In this document: one piece after another, positions 1 through 7,193 of the stretch
Numbering within the stretch: position 1 is the first letter of the stretch
Layout: the number at the start of each line of letters is the position of its first letter
Assembly (NCBI RefSeq): GCF_009765785.1
Contig: NZ_LMUT01000016.1
Coordinates: 386,599-450,598, forward strand
Direction of reading: 5' to 3'
Length of the DNA stretch: 64,000 bases
From: Granulicella sp. L46
GTDB lineage: Bacteria > Acidobacteriota > Terriglobia > Terriglobales > Acidobacteriaceae
Notes under the pieces: generated by a model
Told to the model about the DNA's origin: nothing
The model's input: only the letters and a program-made list of their open reading frames with translations
The model's database searches: none
Translations under genes and position numbers: made by a program

Positions 1-1
1 G

Positions 2-949
2 TATCGTGGGTTTCCTCTGCAGGAGAAGTTTGCCGGCTGGATGCTGGATGCCGACGATAATGTTTCGCGTGCGGCGGCTCTAGCGCTCGTAACGGCGCGG
101 CCACAGCCACCTCTGTCGGTGTTTGCCGAGGCACTGCAGTCGGAACATCAGGATGTGCGGGCCAATGCGGCATGGGCCCTGGGGATTCTCCACGCCCCTG
201 CCAGTATGTTATTGGCGCTGTTGCAGGACAAGGATCCGCGCGTGCTGCAGGAGGCGTTGATGGCACTGTCGCGTGCTCCGGGCGATGTCCCTACTGCGGC
301 GCTGTTGCCGTTGTTATCGAATGAGACTGCGGCGGTGCGCGGGGCGGCGGCACTGGCGTTGGCACGGCACCAGCCTGAAATTGCGGTCAAGGCGATTCCA
401 GTGCAGATGCGGTTGGAGATGAAGGCCTCGTTGAAGCTGGGAGAGGACTATGCGCGGCGCGGCAAGCCAGAGCTGACGCAGCCAGAGATCGATGAGATTT
501 CGGGCCGTTTCCGCAGCCAGATGAAGATGCTGCAAGCGCTCTCCATGTTGGAAGGGCCGGGAGCCACCCAAGCGCTGGAGGAATTAGCGTTCGAACCGGG
601 TGAGGGATTCACACAGTTTGACAGCATGGTGGCGGGATTTAAGCTGTGGGACAGGATTGGAGCCGATGCGCAGCCGGCCGTCGAGGCGCTGGGATCGAGC
701 GACAGCCAGATGGCGGATCGCACGGAGTGGATTCTCGTGCAGGCAGGTCCAGCCGTGCTGCCGGACGTGAGGAAGGCCCTCGGAAGCGAGAAGCCCTCAG
801 TTCGAGAGCGAGCGATTCGGATTGTCGCCTGGCAGGGGGATACAGAATCGTTGGAGATATTGCGGACGATGCTGAAAACGGATGAGCCGGATGCTGACCT
901 GGTGTCGTGGGCCATCGAAAAGATCGAGAGTCTTCGATCTAAGGAATAG
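2..949 (+). CDS. HEAT-repeat protein (5' end outside window)
   Basis: The reading frame is open to the left edge (in-frame codons from position 2 precede the first ATG at 41), so the start lies outside the window. The visible part is a run of helical HEAT-like repeats of about 30 residues: alternating Ala/Leu-rich helices with recurring D-x-x-x-x-V-R/V-Q patterns (LLQDKDPRVLQEALMALSR, LLSNETAAVRGAAALALAR, and KALGSEKPSVRERAIRIVAW near the C-terminus). HEAT arrays are protein-interaction scaffolds; no catalytic motif is visible and I cannot assign a partner. The stop codon at 947-949 lies only 7 bp before the first operator repeat of the next gene, so this gene is outside the exopolysaccharide regulon. 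Confidence is high for a HEAT protein, low for role. Confidence 0.8.
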   Translation, partial: YRGFPLQEKFAGWMLDADDNVSRAAALALVTARPQPPLSVFAEALQSEHQDVRANAAWALGILHAPASMLLALLQDKDPRVLQEALMALSRAPGDVPTAALLPLLSNETAAVRGAAALALARHQPEIAVKAIPVQMRLEMKASLKLGEDYARRGKPELTQPEIDEISGRFRSQMKMLQALSMLEGPGATQALEELAFEPGEGFTQFDSMVAGFKLWDRIGADAQPAVEALGSSDSQMADRTEWILVQAGPAVLPDVRKALGSEKPSVRERAIRIVAWQGDTESLEILRTMLKTDEPDADLVSWAIEKIESLRSKE

Positions 950-956
950 ACGCGCC

Positions 957-1017
957 CGACAACATCGTGGCAATCCGCTGACACCGTCTTGACAACTTCG
1001 TTCAAACGCTGCACAAA
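957..1017 (+). promoter_or_regulatory. Phased TGACAA operator/promoter P1 (nucleotidyltransferase)
   Basis: Four heptamers start at 957 (CGACAAC), 968 (TGGCAAT), 979 (TGACACC) and 990 (TGACAAC), exactly 11 bp apart. The last one coincides with a -35 TTGACA at 989-994; a poor -10 (CACAAA, 1012-1017) follows after 17 bp. Same architecture as P2-P5. A weak -10 with repeats reaching the -35 suggests activation by a PhoB/PhoP-class response regulator (inference). Confidence 0.7.
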
Positions 1018-1033
1018 AATCGAGGTTGGGCCT

Positions 1034-2305
1034 ATGCAGCGCTCTCATACAAACACGAAGAACTATTCTCTTAGCAGGGTGCAGCAACTTCGCGAGGCCA
1101 TCTTGTTGACCTTTTGCGACCCTATGCCTGCGGAGTGTGAGAGGCTGCAGAAACTTCCCAGCAGGAGATGGCAACCGCTGCTAACGTGGCTGGATACTAG
1201 CGGATTGGCTCTGTATTTCCTTGACCGCGTCACGCAATTGGGACGGTGCGAGATGCTTCCACCAGCGGTGTTGGCGCGTTTGCAGCAGAATCTAGTGGAC
1301 AGCACTGAGCGCACTAGCAGCATGATCGCGGAATCGACCGCAATTCATCTCAGTCTGCAAAAAGCCGGTCTCTCCTATGCAGTGCTAAAGGGATTCTCAT
1401 TGTGGCCAGTCTCCGTGCCTAAACCTGAGCTGCGCTCGCAACTGGATCTGGACTTTCTGATCCCGGCGGGGAGCGCGCCTGAGGCGCGGAGGATTCTCGA
1501 GGCGAGAGGCTTTCGCCTAAAAGCCATCTGCGGCAGGAGCTGGGAGTTCAAGGCGGGTACACCCGGCAGGGCTTCGCTGAAAAACCTCTACAAGCCCACA
1601 CTTCATCGCAGCGTGGAGCTGCATCTGGAGACGAATGATCGAGGGTCGGACTCACTGTTGGTCCGCACTGAGAAGCTCTGTTTTCATGGCGTCTACATGC
1701 CGGTTCTTCACCCGGTTGACCTGTTCCTGGGGCAGGGGCTGCATCTTTATAAGCACGTGTGCGGAGAGTTCTGGCGTGCGGCCCACCTGATCGAGTTTCG
1801 CCGACACGTTCTGACGCGATATCACGACACAGCTTTTTGGCAGGAGCTACGGACGCTTGCCGAAGGCAACTTGCGGGCAACCGTAGGACTGGGCGTGATT
1901 ACACTCTTGATCTCGCGTACGATGGGCGATTTTGCCCCGGAGGAGCTTACCTGTTGGACAAGCGACCCGCTACCAATTCGGATCCGGTTATGGGTCGAAA
2001 GATATGGCCATCAGTCGGTCTTTGCCAGCCATCCCGGAAGCAAACTTTATCTCGTGCTTCAGCGGGAGTTAGAACGTGCAGGCCTGTCGGCAAAACGGTC
2101 ACTAAGCCATGCGTTGTTGCCCACCCGCTTACCGCCGGCTATCGCTCAAGCCTCGGCGAATGAGAGTTTGTCGGCGCGTCTCGTCCGGTATCGCAGGCAA
2201 GCAGATTTCACGTTGTTTCGACTACGGTTTCATCTTGTGGAGGGATTGCGCTATCTATGGGAGTCTAACCGCTGGCGGCAATATGTAAACGCGCGTGATC
2301 GGTAG
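1034..2305 (+). CDS. Nucleotidyltransferase-fold protein (PF14907-like)
   Basis: A 423-residue soluble protein resembling the 'uncharacterised nucleotidyltransferase' family found in exopolysaccharide and lasso-peptide loci. The signature is LKGFSLWP followed about 20 residues later by QLDLDFLIP, the G-x-D-x-D-like metal-binding segment of the nucleotidyltransferase fold; the rest is helical with many Arg. The start is ATG 1034, with GAGG at 1022-1025 eight bases upstream. A longer frame from TTG 989 would begin inside the promoter -35 and is rejected. It has its own phased-operator promoter and precedes an ABC exporter that has a similar promoter. The substrate is unknown; in this setting it may activate or tailor a polysaccharide or a small exported molecule (inference). 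Confidence 0.7.
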   Translation: MQRSHTNTKNYSLSRVQQLREAILLTFCDPMPAECERLQKLPSRRWQPLLTWLDTSGLALYFLDRVTQLGRCEMLPPAVLARLQQNLVDSTERTSSMIAESTAIHLSLQKAGLSYAVLKGFSLWPVSVPKPELRSQLDLDFLIPAGSAPEARRILEARGFRLKAICGRSWEFKAGTPGRASLKNLYKPTLHRSVELHLETNDRGSDSLLVRTEKLCFHGVYMPVLHPVDLFLGQGLHLYKHVCGEFWRAAHLIEFRRHVLTRYHDTAFWQELRTLAEGNLRATVGLGVITLLISRTMGDFAPEELTCWTSDPLPIRIRLWVERYGHQSVFASHPGSKLYLVLQRELERAGLSAKRSLSHALLPTRLPPAIAQASANESLSARLVRYRRQADFTLFRLRFHLVEGLRYLWESNRWRQYVNARDR

Positions 2306-2320
2306 ATGGAATGTAGGGGA

Positions 2321-2382
2321 GTGCACGGTCTGGGCCACCGCGGGATTTTAGCTCCCTATGGACAGACGCAGGCACCGTGCAC
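2321..2382. repeat. Inverted repeat GTGCACGGT / ACCGTGCAC
   Basis: Perfect 9-bp arms at 2321-2329 and 2374-2382 separated by 44 bp, between the nucleotidyltransferase stop and promoter P2. It could fold as a weak hairpin or be a dyad operator. There is no T-tract, so I do not call it a terminator. Confidence 0.35.
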
Positions 2383-2387
2383 GCTGG

Positions 2388-2451
2388 TTACAATTCGTTA
2401 ACAATTCGGCGACAGCTACCTGACAACTTGACCGCGGAAGATTGGTAGATT
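2388..2451 (+). promoter_or_regulatory. Phased TGACAA operator/promoter P2 (ABC exporter)
   Basis: Four heptamers begin at 2388 (TTACAAT), 2399 (TAACAAT), 2410 (CGACAGC) and 2421 (TGACAAC), exactly 11 bp apart. Counting 16-17 bp from the last box gives a weak -10 (TGGTAG, 2443-2448). The predicted transcription start (about 2453-2458) nearly coincides with the ABC exporter start codon. Confidence 0.7.
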
Positions 2452-2458
2452 CATCGTG

Positions 2459-4219
2459 ATGGAAACCCAGCCGCGTGCACGTTCTAAGGATCCATTGGAT
2501 GGAGAACGGTCCGTTGGCTGGCGCCCTACGATTGGTGAGCGTTTGAAGTTAGCGCTTTCTCTTGTGGGAAAGCAGGAACGTTTAACTTTTCCTTTGTTGA
2601 TCGCAGAGAGAGTAATTGTAGGTTTTTGCGACCTGTTGCTCGCGGGTGCGATGTATCTTCTTTTCCTATTGTTGCAGGGCGCATCGCCTGTACACCATGG
2701 GTGGTGGACCCCGAAGTCCACTCTATCGGCAGCATTCCTCACGGCAACCCTCCTCCTCCTAAGAGTTTTGTTGGATCTCGCGTCGACACGCTCTGTTGTA
2801 GGCCATATTCAAAAGATCTATACCGATATTCTTCTGCGGCTGACACATGGCTATAACGATATGCAGTGGGTGCAGTTCGCCCAGCGAAATCGAAGCGAGC
2901 TTCTCAACCATGCAATGCATACGGCTCGTGAAGCTTCCAATTTCTACCATCTTGGTATCGAGATAGCAGCCAGCTCTATCGTCATCGCGTGCATGACGAT
3001 GGCTCTCATATATCAAAGTCCTTCAGCCGCCTGTGGACTTGGTCTAACGACAGGAATGCTTTATGGTGTGCATCGATTTCTAATTCGTAGAAAGTTGCAA
3101 CGGTCCGCAACTGAACGCGAAGAAGCGCTGCGCACCCTTCAACGGAGCCTGGCGGACATGTTTTCGTCGGCAAAGGAGCTGCGTAGCTATGGGGTGGAGG
3201 ATTTCTTTTCCAAGCGCATCGCCTCGCAGGCGCGAACCGCAGCAATAAGCCATCAGAACGTAGCCTTTCTTCCCCAGGTCGCACGTATCATCACCGACCA
3301 GGGAGTGGTGCTGCTCTTTCTGTGTGTGGTGATCGCTGTAGAACTTCGTCACGGAGATGTGCGTCAACTACTGTCTCTTCTTATGTTTTATTTTGTACTC
3401 TCGAGGCGTCTGCTCCCCCTGATAAGCCAGATATCGTTCATGGCGGGTCAAATGGAGAGTTCATACAAGAACGTTCAGATTATCGCAGGGGAGCTGAACG
3501 AATGCTCTATACACCGCACAGCGCGACCCGATGCTCAAAGGACAAATGGCGACGTACTTGCCGAACTCGAGCAGGTGAGTTTTTCGTTTCACGAAGGAGT
3601 GCCACTCCTTCGGAGTGTGAGCCTATGCCTGCGGCGAGGCGAGACGGTGCTATTGCAGGGGACCTCGGGAAGCGGAAAGAGTTCGCTTTTGAGTATCCTT
3701 GCAGGCGTTTTACATCCTGATTCTGGCGCGATACGTATTGATCGCACGGCGGTCGCTTACGTGCCGCAAGATGTAATTTTGCTTGATGATTCGATACGCA
3801 ATAATTTGATTTTTGGACGCGATGTCAGGAGCGATGCAGAACTCATGAATGCGTTAGCTACCGCCAACCTGGAAGAATTTGTGGCAGCGCAGCCATTTGG
3901 ACTGGATACAGAAGTCGGGGACAATGGCATCCTTTTTTCAGGTGGCCAACGTCAGAGGTTGGGACTCGCACGGGCGATCGTGGGTGGCGCGAGCCTGCTC
4001 TTGTTGGATGAGGCGACATCGGCCTTGGATGAAAAGACTGAGTCAAAGGTGCTCGCGAATTTGCGCGCTTCAGGCGTAGCGATCCTGCTTGTGACGCATC
4101 GTGCACCAAGTTGTGATTTCGCTCAACGGGTGTTTCGACTTGAGCATGGCTGCCTAACCGAAGAGTCGATCCGGGCGCATTCATTGTTTGAGATCGAAAC
4201 GGTCGCCCTGGCGCTGTGA
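2459..4219 (+). CDS. ABC exporter, fused membrane and ATPase domains
   Basis: A 586-residue half-transporter of the lipid/peptide exporter type. The N-terminal half carries about six hydrophobic segments (LLIAERVIVGFCDLLLAG first, then a second near AFLTATLLLLRVLLDL). The C-terminal nucleotide-binding domain has Walker A GTSGSGKSS near residue 400, signature FSGGQRQRLGLARA, Walker B LLLLDEATSALD and an H-loop THRAP. It should act as an inner-membrane dimer exporting a lipid-linked or peptide product. The start is GTG 2456 or ATG 2459; no Shine-Dalgarno precedes either and promoter P2 predicts a transcript beginning at about the same place, so it may be leaderless. It follows the nucleotidyltransferase by 150 bp. 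Substrate not deducible. Confidence 0.85.
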   Translation: METQPRARSKDPLDGERSVGWRPTIGERLKLALSLVGKQERLTFPLLIAERVIVGFCDLLLAGAMYLLFLLLQGASPVHHGWWTPKSTLSAAFLTATLLLLRVLLDLASTRSVVGHIQKIYTDILLRLTHGYNDMQWVQFAQRNRSELLNHAMHTAREASNFYHLGIEIAASSIVIACMTMALIYQSPSAACGLGLTTGMLYGVHRFLIRRKLQRSATEREEALRTLQRSLADMFSSAKELRSYGVEDFFSKRIASQARTAAISHQNVAFLPQVARIITDQGVVLLFLCVVIAVELRHGDVRQLLSLLMFYFVLSRRLLPLISQISFMAGQMESSYKNVQIIAGELNECSIHRTARPDAQRTNGDVLAELEQVSFSFHEGVPLLRSVSLCLRRGETVLLQGTSGSGKSSLLSILAGVLHPDSGAIRIDRTAVAYVPQDVILLDDSIRNNLIFGRDVRSDAELMNALATANLEEFVAAQPFGLDTEVGDNGILFSGGQRQRLGLARAIVGGASLLLLDEATSALDEKTESKVLANLRASGVAILLVTHRAPSCDFAQRVFRLEHGCLTEESIRAHSLFEIETVALAL

Positions 4220-4397
4220 ATCGACTGAAGGCGCGCTGTTACTTGTGTCGGCGAATGCATAAATGGGTTGGCCGCCGTCCGCGATAATTACACCGAAGCC
4301 GTTGAAGGCCAAGAGTTTCCTGGACTGTGGACCCTGATGCCAGGCTCGACGCGAGGACTCTCCTTGAGCATGCAGGTGGGCGTTGCGAAGCACAAAG

Positions 4398-4428
4398 AAG
4401 CCCTGTTGATTGCAACTCAACAGGGCTT
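4398..4428 (-). terminator. Hairpin terminator after small cytochrome gene
   Basis: A perfect 12-bp stem, AAGCCCTGTTGA (4398-4409) with TCAACAGGGCTT (4417-4428) and a 7-nt loop, lies 25 bp beyond the stop of the leftward cytochrome gene and may also serve the rightward ABC exporter. On the minus strand it is followed by CTTTGTGCTT, only modestly T-rich. The rest of 4220-4453 shows nothing else. Confidence 0.6.
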
Positions 4429-4453
4429 AGTGTCCGCCGAAGACAAGGCTTGG

Positions 4454-4756
4454 TTATGGGTTGAGGAAGCGCAGCAACTCGGCTTCGTCGCGCATGCTGA
4501 GGGAGGCCCTTACGCGCATGTGGCGAACGACGGTGCCAGAGATTCTGGGCGAAAATCCCTCTGGCGTGTTATGGCAACGCGAGCAGTTCTGCTGGAAGAT
4601 GCGGGATCCTGCGTCCTCATGTTTTTGCTCGACATGAACGGCGGGATGGCCTTTGTCTGGTTGCGTGCTGGGTGGTCGAGCCTGCGTCGCCGTCTGCGCG
4701 AGAGCAACCGATGAGCTGAGCAGTACGAAGAAAAGGAGGTTACGTTGTGAATTCAT
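4454..4756 (-). CDS. Small secreted cytochrome c
   Basis: A 100-residue protein with a signal peptide (about residues 1-21, ending ALA-Q) and one haem c site, C58-S-R-C61-H62. A possible axial methionine lies at M80 or M88, so the whole protein is a minimal single-haem domain. ATG 4756 is preferred because AAGGA lies eight bases upstream; an ATG at 4762 overlaps the stop of the preceding gene (ATGA), so the pair is translationally coupled either way. It is cotranscribed with the outer-membrane barrel upstream, an odd pairing inside an exopolysaccharide island. It is one of three small cytochromes in the window. An electron carrier to or from an outer-membrane partner is the natural reading, with no direct evidence for the partner. 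Confidence 0.75.
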   Translation of the reverse strand: MNSQRNLLFFVLLSSSVALAQTATQARPPSTQPDKGHPAVHVEQKHEDAGSRIFQQNCSRCHNTPEGFSPRISGTVVRHMRVRASLSMRDEAELLRFLNP

Positions 4757-4758
4757 GA

Positions 4759-5820
4759 TCATTTTCCTTTCCAGGCCGGGGTGAGAAACCGGTAGACAAT
4801 CCCCGTCTGCCAGATGTTGTAATTGCCGGTAGAGGCGAACTCTCGAGAGTAGCTGGTGAGAATTCGCGTGTTGTGGGGGAGGTTATAGTCCAGACCGAAG
4901 TCAGCGATCTGCGTATTCACCGGCGGGAGTCCATCGCTCACGACGTCGTCCCGGCGGAAGGTCTGCTGCATACGAAAGAGAGGTTCAATGCGCCCGATGA
5001 GGCTATCGAACCCACCGAACGCCTGGGTCCGGTACGCGGTTTCAACCCAATATCCTTGTGCGTGGTGTCCACGAGCGAACTCCGATCGAAGCTGGAATCC
5101 GGAGTTCACGGGTTCCCACCACACATGAGCTCCATAGAAATTCTCCTGAACTCCCTGCAGCAGTCGGTTATAAGATAGTCCAACCTCGAGGCCGTGGTTG
5201 GGGATGAAAAGGCTGACGCGGCCGCCCGTGGACCGCTTAGCCTGGAAGTATGAATTAGTTACGCGGCTTGAAAAATAGGCGTTGTAACTTAGAGAGTATT
5301 TGCTGCGTGAGATCGCGGAGCCGCTCAGCATTCCGCCGGTACCTGTGCCGGTACTCTCTGTGCCGAGGTTCGCAATCAGAGGCCCCTGTTGAAAATTCCC
5401 GATCCAGATTGGCGAGAGCCGATCGTTGTAGGTGTTGAACGGGATTAGGTAGCTACCGCCCACAACTGTGATGTGGGGTGAAAGGGTATAGTCGCCCTGG
5501 AGATAAGTAAGACCGATGAAATGGGAGTGGTTGTAGCCCGGAAGACCGTTGCCGTTTGGTGCGAAGGATTCAAGCAGGACCGCCCGGGACTCTATAAGCA
5601 GTCGCGGACCAATGGGCGCGGCGAGCAGGGGCTCGAATATAGGAAGGTATGTTGTTTGCCCTGCGGTCGTAGCCGAGAAGAATCCGATACCGCCGGAGAG
5701 CAGAGGAGTGTTCTGGGCGGCCATCGAACGAAAGGAACAGAACACTACCAAAGTTAGGATGAAAAGCGTTCTTGACCTTGAAAATAGTGAAAGGAGGAAT
5801 TGGAGTCGTGATCCTGGCAT
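4759..5820 (-). CDS. Outer-membrane beta-barrel protein (porin-like)
   Basis: About 353 residues with an N-terminal signal sequence (hydrophobic LFILTLVVFCSF, cleavage near MAAQ) followed by alternating aromatic/polar strands typical of outer-membrane barrels (for example SKYSLSYNAYFSSRVTNSYF; RILTSYSREFASTGNYN) and an aromatic-rich C-terminus (TGIVYRFLTP). I cannot name the family. The start is GTG 5826 or ATG 5820; neither has a good ribosome-binding site, so the start is uncertain. It overlaps the downstream cytochrome gene, and a shortened two-box version of the phased operator lies about 50 bp upstream on the same strand. Probably a channel or scaffold served by the small cytochrome (inference). 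Confidence 0.7.
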   Translation of the reverse strand: MPGSRLQFLLSLFSRSRTLFILTLVVFCSFRSMAAQNTPLLSGGIGFFSATTAGQTTYLPIFEPLLAAPIGPRLLIESRAVLLESFAPNGNGLPGYNHSHFIGLTYLQGDYTLSPHITVVGGSYLIPFNTYNDRLSPIWIGNFQQGPLIANLGTESTGTGTGGMLSGSAISRSKYSLSYNAYFSSRVTNSYFQAKRSTGGRVSLFIPNHGLEVGLSYNRLLQGVQENFYGAHVWWEPVNSGFQLRSEFARGHHAQGYWVETAYRTQAFGGFDSLIGRIEPLFRMQQTFRRDDVVSDGLPPVNTQIADFGLDYNLPHNTRILTSYSREFASTGNYNIWQTGIVYRFLTPAWKGK

Positions 5821-5869
5821 ATCCACGACAGTAACTATTCGCCTCGGTTAGGGTGTCTCCCGCTAGTCT

Positions 5870-5891
5870 GCGTTGTGTCAATTGATTGTCA
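5870..5891 (-). promoter_or_regulatory. Two-box TGACAA operator (barrel/cytochrome promoter)
   Basis: On the minus strand TGACAAT (from 5891) and TGACACA (from 5880) are 11 bp apart, facing the barrel gene; the second overlaps a TTGACA. The two upstream positions of the four-box pattern are degenerate here. The intergenic stretch 5827-6210 (384 bp) also contains P3 in the opposite direction and otherwise shows nothing. Confidence 0.5.
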
Positions 5892-5983
5892 TTCAGTTAA
5901 AGTGGGTAACTTATGCTTGGTGCGGCCTCGAAAGAGGACAAATGATGGGCGGCTCATTCATAAATAAATCCGAGAGACCGCAG

Positions 5984-6046
5984 CAACAAGACAGTGACAA
6001 TCGCTTTACGCTGACGTGACAACTCAGTGATTGAAGGCCGACTAAA
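5984..6046 (+). promoter_or_regulatory. Phased TGACAA operator/promoter P3 (methyltransferase)
   Basis: Heptamers start at 5984 (CAACAAG), 5995 (TGACAAT), 6006 (TTACGCT) and 6017 (TGACAAC), exactly 11 bp apart, with a weak -10 (CGACTA/ACTAAA) about 17 bp after the last. It leaves a 5' leader of about 160 nt before the methyltransferase ATG. Confidence 0.65.
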
Positions 6047-6210
6047 GTTGCCACTATCGCTTTTCGTGTAGCAGCGACTTGGAATTCGAATCGCCACGTC
6101 GCCGGATTCTAGGGTGTGCGCTTCAGCGTAGTTCCGAATAGATGACAGTCTTTCAGGAACGATTTGAGACCGAGTGTGGACCGTGAGGGAAATGTTGAAG
6201 GACAATCGCC

Positions 6211-7032
6211 ATGGGGATTAGTACTGATCTGAACGAGACCATGCGCGACTGGGATTCGCTTGCGGAAAGGGATGCCCTATGGGCCATTCTCACCGATGCC
6301 AGCAAGGTCAACGGTAGATGGGATATCGACGAGTTCATGGCGACGGGCGAGGCCGAGATTCAAACTGTCATGGATCACCTGGCGAGAATCGGCTGTCCTC
6401 CGATGACGAACGGCGTCGCTCTGGACTTCGGGTGTGGGGTCGGCCGTCTGACCCAGGCAATTGCCTGCCGGTTTGCTTCTTGTATCGGTGTTGATGTTTC
6501 CGGGGAGATGATTCAAAGGGCCGTGCTGCTCAATCAACACACACACTGCCGATACGTTACGAACTCGGATACGAAATTGCCCTTTGCCGATGGCAATTTT
6601 TCGTTCATATATAGCAACATTGTTCTCCAGCATTTGCCGCGCCGCCTCGCTGCAGAGTATTTAAGGGAATTTGTAAGAGTACTTGCTCCCGATGGCGTAT
6701 TGGTATTCGGCGTGCAGGATTCTTTTGCCGTCAATGATACCAGGTCGCTATTATTCAGGGTTCGTCAACAGGTACGAATTCGCTCGAGGATCAAGAACTT
6801 GTTGAAGATTGGTTCTGCGGACATGAAGATGCATTGCATGTCCGAAGCCATCGTCCGCCAAGCCCTAGGCGCCGCCGCGGTGGTAGATATTCAGCTCACG
6901 AATACCGCGGCAAAGAACTTCAATGGAAGCCTGAGATATGTGCAGCACGCGCCGACGACGGGATACATCGGAAAGCAATATTCCGTTACAAAGACGCCTC
7001 GTCCTTTGCGTACTTATAGAGATGTCCGTTAG
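6211..7032 (+). CDS. Class I SAM-dependent methyltransferase
   Basis: A 273-residue cytoplasmic protein with the Rossmann motif I VALDFGCGVGRL (about residues 69-80), acidic motif II CIGVDVSGEM, the motif FADGNFSFIYSNIVLQHL and a following Leu-Ala-Pro-Asp-Gly-x-Leu-x-Phe segment, matching methyltransferase-11/25 type enzymes. The start ATG 6211 has AAGGA at 6198-6202, eight bases upstream. It is monocistronic behind P3 and sits between the barrel/cytochrome pair and the polysaccharide export operon. It may methylate a sugar, a lipid carrier or a chain terminus; methyl capping of polysaccharide chains is a precedent for this class, but nothing in the sequence fixes the substrate. Confidence 0.8.
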   Translation: MGISTDLNETMRDWDSLAERDALWAILTDASKVNGRWDIDEFMATGEAEIQTVMDHLARIGCPPMTNGVALDFGCGVGRLTQAIACRFASCIGVDVSGEMIQRAVLLNQHTHCRYVTNSDTKLPFADGNFSFIYSNIVLQHLPRRLAAEYLREFVRVLAPDGVLVFGVQDSFAVNDTRSLLFRVRQQVRIRSRIKNLLKIGSADMKMHCMSEAIVRQALGAAAVVDIQLTNTAAKNFNGSLRYVQHAPTTGYIGKQYSVTKTPRPLRTYRDVR

Positions 7033-7108
7033 TTTGCTCAGTGCTGCCTGGGGTTTCCTTGTGTGTCGGGATCACCTGGACGCTACAAAGCCTTCCTCTC
7101 CGGCACTC

Positions 7109-7168
7109 TAACAAGACAATGACAATTCGTTGACCGACGCATGACACCCGGACTGTCTCGGTTATTTA
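7109..7168 (+). promoter_or_regulatory. Phased TGACAA operator/promoter P4 (polysaccharide operon)
   Basis: Heptamers start at 7109 (TAACAAG), 7120 (TGACAAT), 7131 (TGACCGA) and 7142 (TGACACC), exactly 11 bp apart; a -10 candidate TATTTA (7163-7168) follows. It drives the multi-gene export/assembly operon starting 26 bp downstream. Confidence 0.7.
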
Positions 7169-7193
7169 CGGTGAGAGTGAAGAGAGAAGCCCA

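Noticed and set aside
989..1033. Start of the nucleotidyltransferase at TTG 989
   Set aside because: That codon is the promoter -35 (TTGACA) and lacks a ribosome-binding site; ATG 1034 has GAGG eight bases upstream.
1034..4219. Lasso-peptide (RiPP) cluster
   Set aside because: A nucleotidyltransferase plus ABC exporter can occur in such loci, but no precursor peptide, asparagine synthetase-like or transglutaminase-like gene is present.
4220..4714. 148-codon rightward frame opposite the small cytochrome (from 4268)
   Set aside because: It is antisense to a haem-binding secreted protein, contains the hairpin terminator and shows no domain.
5954..6205. 83-codon leftward frame in the gap before the methyltransferase
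   Set aside because: It runs through promoter P3 and has no ribosome-binding site or recognisable features.
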